Source: CAZFLM01 sp964519955 | GTDB taxonomy: Bacteria > Armatimonadota > Chthonomonadetes > Chthonomonadales > CAJBBX01 | Direction of reading: 5' to 3' | NCBI GenBank assembly: GCA_964519955.1 | Contig: CAZFLM010000011.1 | Coordinates: 58,252-122,251 of the forward strand | Length of the DNA: 64,000 nt | In this document: one piece after another, positions 57,601 to 64,000 of the stretch | Position numbering within the stretch: the stretch's first letter is position 1 | Layout: the number at the start of each line of letters is the position of its first letter | Program-made: the position numbers and the translations under genes | The notes under the pieces: generated by a model | What the model saw: only the letters and a program-made list of their open reading frames with translations | What the model was told of the DNA's origin: nothing | The model's database searches: none

Positions 57601-58000
57601 GCGTCATGCGGCGGCCGCCTTCGGTGTAGGACCAATGCGTCTGGATGATGCGCCATCCCTCGTTCGTGGCGCGGTACACCTCGGTGCAGTTCCAGCGGCT
57701 CTCGCCGCCGCCGCCGGTCGACACGTAGTTGAACGTGAGCACCGCGACCTCGCCATGCACGGCGACGACGGGGTTCAGCAGCTTCCACGTATCGACCTTC
57801 ACCTGGCCGCGGAACGACTCGTACAGCGCGGTCAGCGCGGGCAGGCCGTCGACGCGTGCGGGCGCGTACGGGTCGAAGTAGGTCACTGCCGGATCGCAGA
57901 TCTCCAGGAAGCCGGACGGATCGCCCTTCCCCCAGCGCGCGAGGGCGGCTTCCTCCATGGCGATGATCTCGGCGGCGACATCGGTATGCGGCTCGGGCAC
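57596..58000 (-). CDS. NTF2/SnoaL-like protein (DUF4440-type)
   Basis: The 134-residue protein starts at GTG with AAGGAG seven bases upstream. It has the NTF2-like order: an N-terminal helix (AAEIIAMEEAALARW), GDPSGFLEICDPAVTYFDP, and long strands (VAVLTFNYVST, WRIIQTHWSYTEG). Such proteins are small cone-shaped domains that bind ligands or act as isomerases. No signal peptide is present. Ligand unknown. It lies directly downstream of no gene on its strand and ends at the 71-bp repeat. Confidence 0.82.
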   Translation of the reverse strand: MPEPHTDVAAEIIAMEEAALARWGKGDPSGFLEICDPAVTYFDPYAPARVDGLPALTALYESFRGQVKVDTWKLLNPVVAVHGEVAVLTFNYVSTGGGGESRWNCTEVYRATNEGWRIIQTHWSYTEGGRRMTP

Positions 58001-58161
58001 GGCGGGCTCCTTCGGTCGCGATGGCGTAGCCCTACCTGTTTCGCCGTCGAGGGGCGGAAGTCTTGCACATGTCGGGGCCTGGCAGGTGCCCATCGCTCGT
58101 GCGTCGAACCCAGGTGTGCCGCCGCACCGGTCATCACCCTGTGCCCAACACGGAGGACAAC

Positions 58162-59229
58162 ATGCCCACTGCCTACCTCGTCGCCGCAGTGCTGCTCGCC
58201 GCAGCCGTCTTGGCCGGCGCCGCGCCTGGCGCGCTCAAGGTACAGCGCGTCTTCGGGCCGGAGACCCCGACCGGGAAGTACAAGCACCCGTCGTCCATCA
58301 CCGAGTTGGCGAACGGCGACCTCCTGCTCGTCTACTACGGCGGGGCCGGGGAGTACTCGGTCGACAACGGGGTGTTCGCGGCGCGGCTGAAGGCGGGCTC
58401 GACGCGGTGGAGCAAGCCGGTCCGCATCGCGCACGACCCGTTCCGCTCGCTGGGCAACGCGGTGGTCTGGCAGGCGCCGGACGGGTTGGTCTGGCTGATC
58501 TACTGCGTGCGCTGGGGCAAGACGTGGTCGACCGCGCGCATCCAGGCCAAGGTGTCTACCGACGGGGCGCGCACGTGGTCGGACAGCTACGTCGTGACGG
58601 AGCTGCCTGGCACCATGGTGCGCGGCAAGCCCATCGTCCTGTCGAGCGGCGAGTACCTGCTGCCCATCTACCGCGAGACCGGCACGGACACGGAGCGCGT
58701 CGGGCCGGACAGCACGTCCATGTTCCTGCGCTGCGACCCGAAGACCCACGTCTGGTCGCCGAGCGGCGTGGTGCGGTCGGCGAAGGGCAACATCCAGCCG
58801 GCCATCGCCGAGGTCGCGCCCGGGCGCCTCATTGCCTACTGCCGTCGGGGCGGGGGGTATGACCCGAAGGAGACGGGCTACATCGTGGTCTCGCGGTCCA
58901 CCGACGGCGGCCGAACGTGGGCCCGCGGCCAGGACAGCGCGTTCCCCAACCCGAACTCCGCGGTCGATCTGCTCCGGCTGCGCAACGGCCACCTCCTCCT
59001 CTTCTACAACGACTGCATGTACGACCGGACCCCGCTGACGGTGGCGCTCTCGACCGATGGCGGGCGCACGTGGCCGCGGAAGCGCAACCTCGCATCGGGC
59101 AAGGGCGACTTCGCGTACCCGTCCGCGATCCAGACGCGCGACGGCAAGGTGCACGTCGCGTTCACCTCGCACGAGCGAACGGTGGTGGAGCACGCCGTGT
59201 TCGACGAGGCGTGGGTCGCCGGGAAGTAG
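58162..59229 (+). CDS. secreted sialidase-like (BNR-repeat) protein
   Basis: The 355-residue protein has a signal peptide (MPTAYLVAAVLLAAAVLAG) after GGAGGA. It is a six-bladed propeller of the neuraminidase type, with Asp-boxes STDGARTWS, STDGGRTWA and STDGGRTWP. Arginines that would bind a carboxylate sugar are possible in LLPIYRETG and AYCRRGGG. Similar secreted proteins in environmental bacteria are often not sialidases, so the substrate stays open. Confidence 0.82.
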   Translation: MPTAYLVAAVLLAAAVLAGAAPGALKVQRVFGPETPTGKYKHPSSITELANGDLLLVYYGGAGEYSVDNGVFAARLKAGSTRWSKPVRIAHDPFRSLGNAVVWQAPDGLVWLIYCVRWGKTWSTARIQAKVSTDGARTWSDSYVVTELPGTMVRGKPIVLSSGEYLLPIYRETGTDTERVGPDSTSMFLRCDPKTHVWSPSGVVRSAKGNIQPAIAEVAPGRLIAYCRRGGGYDPKETGYIVVSRSTDGGRTWARGQDSAFPNPNSAVDLLRLRNGHLLLFYNDCMYDRTPLTVALSTDGGRTWPRKRNLASGKGDFAYPSAIQTRDGKVHVAFTSHERTVVEHAVFDEAWVAGK

Positions 59230-59438
59230 GGGGCCTGCTACCCCTCCCGCAAGGGGCGGGGGCTTCGCCGCGCAGCCGCCTTCCTCGCGGGGAGATGGAG
59301 CACCGCGCCGTCAGGGTGGGTTCGTACTTCCCCGCAAGATTGCCGTGCCAACGGGCGATTCTGCCTGTACAATGCGAGTCAGGAATACGCTGCGTCACGT
59401 TGGTTGCACGACGGGTTAGGTCGACGGAGGTGGCCGCC

Positions 59439-59909
59439 ATGTCAGTTGCTGCCAAGTTGCAGAACTTCCTGGACGTGAACAAGGTGCCGTACCACGTTCT
59501 GAAGCACCACGAGCGCTACACCGCGCTGGAGATCGCCGCCGCGCTGCACGTCGCCGGGCGGGATCTGGCGAAGGTGGTGGTCGTCAAGGCGGATGGCCAG
59601 TACGCGATGGCCGTGCTGCCGGCGCCGTGGAAGGTGGAGCTGGACCAACTCGCCCGCGCGATGTCCGTCCACCAAGTCGAGCTGGCGAAGGAAGAGGAGA
59701 TGCGCGCCCTCTTCCCCGACTGCGAGGTGGGGGCCGAGCCCCCGTTTGGCAACCTGTACGGTCTTCCGGTGTACGTGGATCGTGCGCTGACGGAGGATCA
59801 GGACATCTTCTTCGAAGCCGGCAATCACCACGAGGCGATCAAGATGGCCCTGACCGACTTCACCGCCCTCGTGCATCCGCGCGTAGCCAGCTTCGGCATG
59901 CTGGCATAG
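59439..59909 (+). CDS. YbaK/ProX-type aminoacyl-tRNA deacylase domain protein
   Basis: The 156-residue protein (start after CGGAGG) has the YbaK/EbsC fold: LDVNKVPYHVLKHHERYTALE, GRDLAKVVVVKADGQYAMAVLPA with the conserved K at the substrate pocket, and PPFGNLYGLPVYVDRAL. Members hydrolyse mischarged tRNAs such as Cys- or Ala-tRNA(Pro). Stand-alone copies act in trans. Substrate specificity cannot be read here. Confidence 0.88.
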   Translation: MSVAAKLQNFLDVNKVPYHVLKHHERYTALEIAAALHVAGRDLAKVVVVKADGQYAMAVLPAPWKVELDQLARAMSVHQVELAKEEEMRALFPDCEVGAEPPFGNLYGLPVYVDRALTEDQDIFFEAGNHHEAIKMALTDFTALVHPRVASFGMLA

Positions 59910-59933
59910 CCTGGTCGGCTCAAGGGGCGGACC

Positions 59934-59960
59934 GGACGGGCGCGGAGGCCCATCCCACCA
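59934..59960 (+). repeat. dispersed intergenic repeat, family A
   Basis: One base differs from the copies at 9848 and 18421 (GGACGGGCGCGGAGGCC). Confidence 0.75.
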
Positions 59961-59993
59961 CGGCGCCCATGTGCGGTGAGCCGGACACCGAGA

Positions 59994-60027
59994 ACGAACC
60001 GAGGGGGCGCGCGCCCCCTCGGTTCGT
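59994..60027. terminator. perfect 34-bp palindrome between convergent genes
   Basis: ACGAACCGAGGGGGCGC is followed at once by its exact reverse complement, with no loop. It lies between the convergent ends of the YbaK gene and a small minus-strand gene and should act as a bidirectional terminator, or extrude as a cruciform. Confidence 0.78.
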
Positions 60028-60052
60028 GTACCGTCGCCTGGCGGAGACTCGC

Positions 60053-60247
60053 TCAGGCTACCGCAGCGACCTCTCTCGCCTCGGCCTTGGCCAGGATCTG
60101 CTGCACAAGCTGTTCCCTCTGCCGAAGCATCTTCCTGAACTCGGCATGGTCCGTGTGGATGATCTCCACGGCCAGGCCGTTCGCGCAGAATCGCAGAACG
60201 CGGAGCAACTCCTCATGCTCCTCATCGGTCAGGTCCAGGCGGCACAT
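60053..60247 (-). CDS. small helical protein of unknown function
   Basis: The 64-residue product begins MCRLDLTDEEHEELLRVLRF and ends in a long charged helix (RKMLRQREQLVQQILAKA). Small proteins of this pattern are frequent in deep-branching bacteria; their role is unknown. GGGAGG precedes the ATG. Confidence 0.72.
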   Translation of the reverse strand: MCRLDLTDEEHEELLRVLRFCANGLAVEIIHTDHAEFRKMLRQREQLVQQILAKAEAREVAAVA

Positions 60248-60280
60248 GGTCTCGCCCTCCCTTCGTGCGCCCGATAGTGC

Positions 60281-60562
60281 TCAGCGAACCAGGCTGTTGC
60301 TTCGCGCGTCGGCAGTGGGCTGCGAAGCCTCGGTACTCCTCCCCTGCTCATCCCCGGCCATCCCCCAGACATCCGCCTTGCGGTGTGTGATCGCCTCGAC
60401 CTTGTCGAGCTTCTGGTCGTGCGGCGGCGCGTACATCAGGAAGATGACAAATAGGATGAGACCGACAGACACCGCAGCGATCAACGCGACGAGTAGTGCG
60501 TGCACCCCCGAGCTGGCGCCGAAACCAGTGTGCGGGGGTCGGTGAACCGCCTGCATCGGCAT
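60281..60562 (-). CDS. small single-pass membrane protein
   Basis: The 93-residue product has one strong membrane helix (ALLVALIAAVSVGLILFVIF) at residues ~22-44 and a soluble charged tail (YAPPHDQKLDKVEAITHRKA). GGGAGG precedes the ATG at 60562. The 227 bases upstream, towards the NTPase gene, hold no recognisable gene. Function unknown. Confidence 0.68.
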   Translation of the reverse strand: MPMQAVHRPPHTGFGASSGVHALLVALIAAVSVGLILFVIFLMYAPPHDQKLDKVEAITHRKADVWGMAGDEQGRSTEASQPTADARSNSLVR

Positions 60563-60790
60563 GGTCGACCTCCCTTACTGTGACGCCGGCCGCACGTGCG
60601 CGACCGCTACTGTATTGGACGGATCATTGCCGCGAAAGGTGCACGCTCCAACGTACGATTCGCGGCCGATATGCGCTCCCTGTTCGGGTGCTACTGGGGC
60701 GGACGGGAGGATGCGGGGCTGGCCGAGGAGAAACGAGCAATATCCCTGCTGCGTCGGTGCTGCTAGCAGACCAGACGATGGAGGTGCCTA

Positions 60791-62110
60791 ATGCCGGATG
60801 TCCTCAGGTCGGCCTATAACAACCTGGACCCCTCGCGTCCACTCGATTGGGGAGACGACCGCTATGTCGATCTATCGGGGCTCGGCGTACGGGGCACCGA
60901 TACTGACTTGGTCCGACTGCTCGAGACAACGATCGCGCTGAGTGAGGACGCAACACACCAGTTGGTCTCAGGCTTTCGGGGATGCGGCAAAACCACTGAG
61001 TTGCGTCGGCTTGGGCACAGTCTGCGACAGAAGGGCTACCGGGTCATCGACGTGGACGCCGAATCGCTGATCAACCTCACCACACCGATCAGCCTGGAGG
61101 ACGTGTGGCTCGCGATCGCCGCTGGCGTTGATGACCATCTGAGCCCCGATGCACGCACCGGTGAGTTGCCGGGCTTGTGGGAGCGCTTCCATCGGTTCCT
61201 GCAGACAGACGTGAAGCTTGACTCGGCGACACTGAAGGGAGGACCCGCCGAACTGAAGCTCAGCTTTGGATCGTCTCTCGACGTACGGGCAAGGATCTAC
61301 GCCGCCCTGGGCGAACGCAAGTCGCAGGTCGTACGCCTGTGCCGTGACTTCGTTGAGGAGTCGCTTGGCGACGCAGCTGGCTCGGGCGCTCCACCATCCA
61401 AGACGGTTCTCATCCTGGACAGCCTCGAGAAGCTCCGCGGCACATTCAGCAACGCCGGTGAGGTACGGGCTAGCGTCGAACGTGTGTTCGGAGTAGAGTA
61501 TCGTGAACTTGAGGCGGACTTCCACACCGTGTTCACGGTCCCTCCGTGGATGGCGTTTACACAGGCGTATGGGCAAGGCGCGTTCGGCACTGTGCGAGTG
61601 CTACCGATGTGCCGCGTTCACAGTCCCGACACCGGCGAACCATACCCAGAAGGCATCGCCGCGATGCGCAAGGTCCTCGAGCGCCGAATGGACATCGACG
61701 CCATCTTCGGCGCAGCTGAGCGGGTGGAGGAACTCATAGAGGCCTCAGGGGGCTACACGCGAGGGCTGTTCCAACTCGTGCGCGATGTGCTGGTCCGGGC
61801 GCGCACCGACGGGACGCCGTTGCCGATCCCGGCGGACGACCTCGGCGTGTACATCGAGCGTGTACTCACTGCGTTCGCTGGTCAGTTCGAGCTGGCGCTC
61901 AACGACGAGAACCTACCGCTGATCGCCCGGGTCCACCGGCAGAAGAGCGCACGATGCGCTCGGGCAGACGATGCCCACAGGTACGCGGAGCTCTTCGAGA
62001 CGCACTTCGTACTCGCGTACCAGAATGGCGAAGCCTGGTTTGATGTCCATCCACTCCTCAAGCGTCTCGCGGTGGTCCGTAAGGCGCTCGCCAACGACCT
62101 GGAGGCCTGA
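60791..62110 (+). CDS. P-loop NTPase of a two-gene NTPase/TPR system
   Basis: The 439-residue protein starts after GATGGAGG. It has Walker A GFRGCGKTT at residues 61-69 and Walker B TVLILDSLEKL, then sensor-like FHTVFTVPPWMAF. This is a STAND/AAA-type NTPase core; the C terminus (LPLIARVHRQKS, FVLAYQNGEAWFDVHPLL) resembles a winged-helix. The TPR protein gene begins directly at its stop. Such pairs are predicted to sense and signal in conflict or stress responses, but no effector domain is visible. GC content is somewhat lower than in the neighbours. Confidence 0.75.
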   Translation: MPDVLRSAYNNLDPSRPLDWGDDRYVDLSGLGVRGTDTDLVRLLETTIALSEDATHQLVSGFRGCGKTTELRRLGHSLRQKGYRVIDVDAESLINLTTPISLEDVWLAIAAGVDDHLSPDARTGELPGLWERFHRFLQTDVKLDSATLKGGPAELKLSFGSSLDVRARIYAALGERKSQVVRLCRDFVEESLGDAAGSGAPPSKTVLILDSLEKLRGTFSNAGEVRASVERVFGVEYRELEADFHTVFTVPPWMAFTQAYGQGAFGTVRVLPMCRVHSPDTGEPYPEGIAAMRKVLERRMDIDAIFGAAERVEELIEASGGYTRGLFQLVRDVLVRARTDGTPLPIPADDLGVYIERVLTAFAGQFELALNDENLPLIARVHRQKSARCARADDAHRYAELFETHFVLAYQNGEAWFDVHPLLKRLAVVRKALANDLEA

Positions 62111-63934
62111 GTGACTCGTAGCGCGTCGTCTGGCATCTCGCTAGGCGAGGAGGGGGAGCGTGCCCTAGACCTACTGGCGACTGCCATAGAGATGGCGGAC
62201 GCCTTCGACCTGCACGTCGTCTACAGCCCGTCTCTTCACGCCCTCAAGGAGATGGAGCGCCGCCTCCTGGCTGGTCTGCTCGGCGGAGAACCGGGAGTGC
62301 GTCTGCCGATCGATGCGCCCGGCGACCTCGATCGGGTCGTCGAGGAGTCGCTGACGGTTGGCTCCCACGCGACCGGCACGCTCTTGGTCCTGGTCGCAGG
62401 ACCGAGCGATGAGTTGCGTGCGGCATGGGGGCGCGCCGCGGCGCTCCTGAACGAGCGGCGCAACCTCATTGCCCAGACGTGCAGACGGCCGATCGTGCTG
62501 GCTGGGCCTGACTGGCTGCCAGCCGTGATTGCGGCGTTCGCCCCCGACCTCTGGTCGGTACGCGGCGTCACCGCCAGGCTCCCGGACCCGCCTTCGGCCG
62601 TTGGTGGACGCCAACCGGGAGCAGAGATCCCCCCTGGTGAGGAGTGGCCCCTGGCCCACCAACTTCGCGACGGCTCCTACTATGAAGGCATGGCCCAGAA
62701 CCTCGCCGGATCGTCCCGCCGTGCGGACCGCCGGACGCAGGCAAGCCTCCTACTGAAGGCGGCGGACGCCTGGCACAGGCGAGGAGAGCTGGATCAGTGT
62801 GAGCGCAATGCCACCGGTGCGGCGGAACTCGCCGAGGCTATCGCCGACCCACTCCTGTGGGCGGCTGCACGCGACCGGATCTCTCGGGTTCTGCAGTCGC
62901 GGGGAGACCTGCGAGGAGCACTCCACATTCTGCAGGAGGAAGAGGTACCCATATACGAGCGCGTAGGCGCGGTGAGGTCGCGGGCATCAGCGATCGGCAA
63001 GATAGCCGACATCCTCGCGATGATGGGAGACCTCCAGCAGGCCATCGAACTCGTCAGGGACAAGGCGCTCCCGGAACTGAAGCGCCTAGGCGACGATGCT
63101 GGCTACGCACGCGCGACCGCTCGTATGGCGTCGATACTGCACATGCAAGGGAACCTGGACGATGCTATCCGCGTGTACAGTGACCAGGTGCTACCAGTAT
63201 ACGAGCGGCTCGGCGACGTCCGCGAACGTGCCGTGACCCTGGGCAAGATCGCAGACATACTCTATGAGCGCGGCGATGTGGAGGCGGCGACGCGCGTGCG
63301 GCTGGAAGAGCAGTTGCCCGTCTATGACAAACTGGGCGACAAGCGCGCCTACGCTGTCACGCTGGCGAAGGTCGCCGATGCGCTCGGGGGCATCGGCAGA
63401 CTGGACGAGGCGCTACGCATCTTGCACGGGGAGGTGCTGCCTAGGCTGACCGGCATTGGCGCCGAACTCGACGTGGCGGTGACTGTGGCTAGGATCGCCG
63501 ACATCCTCTCCCAGCGTGGCGAACCCGGGCCTGCTGTGCGGTTGCGCAGGGAGCAAGAGGTGCCGGTGTATGAGCGCCACGGCATGGTGCTAGAACGAGC
63601 AAGAGCACTTGAGATGCTTGCGATGGACCTCAGCCTCCTTGGGCAATGGGATGAAGCGTTGCGCCTCGTGCGCGATGAAGCGATCCCAGCATACCAACAG
63701 GCGGGAGCCAGCCGCTCGCTGGTCGTCGGTCAGACGAACTTGGCGAACCTGTTGCTGTCGCGCGACCGACCAGAGGACGTCCCAGAGGCCACGCGGCTCC
63801 TAGAGCATGCCCTGGCGGAGTCAGCTCGAATGAGGCTGCCCGAGGGGGCTGGCATCAAGGAGATGCTCGGCGAGGCCAGGTCTCGCACGGCAAGTGAGGA
63901 TGGAAGACCGTCGACGAGCACGCCAACCAAGTAA
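62111..63934 (+). CDS. TPR-repeat protein with N-terminal STAND-associated domain
   Basis: The 607-residue protein starts at GTG with no gap after the NTPase stop. Residues ~10-160 form an alpha/beta domain (AIEMADAFDLHVVYSPSLHA, GTLLVLVAGPSDELRAAWG, LLNERRNLI, APDLWSVRG); the A-P-D-L-W-S pattern recurs in proteins linked to NTPases of this kind. From about 200 on there are at least eight TPR-like repeats (ASAIGKIADILAMMGDLQQA, AVTLGKIADILYERGDVEAA). It probably binds partners and the NTPase. No nuclease or TIR domain is seen. The last 66 bases of the window hold no further gene. Confidence 0.78.
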   Translation: MTRSASSGISLGEEGERALDLLATAIEMADAFDLHVVYSPSLHALKEMERRLLAGLLGGEPGVRLPIDAPGDLDRVVEESLTVGSHATGTLLVLVAGPSDELRAAWGRAAALLNERRNLIAQTCRRPIVLAGPDWLPAVIAAFAPDLWSVRGVTARLPDPPSAVGGRQPGAEIPPGEEWPLAHQLRDGSYYEGMAQNLAGSSRRADRRTQASLLLKAADAWHRRGELDQCERNATGAAELAEAIADPLLWAAARDRISRVLQSRGDLRGALHILQEEEVPIYERVGAVRSRASAIGKIADILAMMGDLQQAIELVRDKALPELKRLGDDAGYARATARMASILHMQGNLDDAIRVYSDQVLPVYERLGDVRERAVTLGKIADILYERGDVEAATRVRLEEQLPVYDKLGDKRAYAVTLAKVADALGGIGRLDEALRILHGEVLPRLTGIGAELDVAVTVARIADILSQRGEPGPAVRLRREQEVPVYERHGMVLERARALEMLAMDLSLLGQWDEALRLVRDEAIPAYQQAGASRSLVVGQTNLANLLLSRDRPEDVPEATRLLEHALAESARMRLPEGAGIKEMLGEARSRTASEDGRPSTSTPTK

Positions 63935-64000
63935 CGGGCTAGGCCCAATACCGTGTACTTAAGTCAGCAGGGCGATAGTGAACGGTTTGTATGGTCTCGC

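Overview
The window is GC-rich, densely coded and bacterial. It contains two runs of exactly 100 N (24133-24232 and 41476-41575), so it is a draft, probably metagenome-derived scaffold. The gene mix points to Armatimonadota or a Planctomycetota-like lineage: secreted GH36-, GH42-, GH106- and DUF4091-type carbohydrate enzymes, a GntR regulator with a LacI-type sensor, a sugar ABC transporter without its ATPase, a very large alpha-2-macroglobulin, small type II toxin-antitoxin pairs and many hairpin repeats between genes. This placement rests on gene content only.

Layout. 1-5.6 kb: a truncated secreted protein, a UPF0175 protein and an alpha-2-macroglobulin carrying a GspG-like insert. 5.8-15.7 kb: a tight plus-strand heme operon (hemA-hemC-hemD-hemB-radical SAM-hemL-hemE-hemY-hemH), mostly with ATGA or TGATG overlaps; it takes glutamyl-tRNA to heme, with the radical SAM protein a candidate for a porphyrin-modifying step. 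15.7-18.4 kb: a DUF4143 ATPase behind twin palindromes, and an unusual radical SAM protein. 18.5-32 kb: sugar isomerases, a flavodoxin, secreted glycosidases, a PQQ-type propeller and a transglutaminase, interrupted by a 205-bp tandem repeat array. 32-36 kb: a mosaic SLH-like secreted protein, then a three-gene GTGA-coupled ATPase/DUF4276/small-protein operon that looks like a conflict or defence module.

36-42.3 kb is the most interesting part. A Ro60 (TROVE/vWA) gene lies directly downstream, on the same strand, of an array of eight Y-RNA-like elements (40595-41982). All eight share GGGCCGNAG, six variable bases, then G-K-TTAYC, the arrangement of the Ro-binding strand of animal Y RNAs. Five have their ends in the Ro-binding stem. 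Three are built into complete tRNA-like shells (7-bp acceptor, D arm, T arm) with the Ro-binding stem capped by a 3-nt loop, which makes them circular permutations of the other form. Upstream lies a further promoter-terminator bounded RNA locus. A 104-bp copy of the ro60 3' end sits 2.8 kb away and brackets two secreted-protein genes, one of which has a C9 tract that throws its start out of frame.

42.4-53 kb: a GH42-like enzyme divergent from its likely GntR regulator, a family of unknown function with a truncated duplicate, a sugar ABC transporter, a nucleotidyltransferase pair, an N-formylglutamate amidohydrolase-like protein and a PIN/RHH toxin-antitoxin pair. 53.6-64 kb: a 1209-residue DUF4091 protein, a 71-bp tandem hairpin repeat, a sialidase-like protein, a YbaK-type deacylase, and a P-loop NTPase/TPR gene pair.
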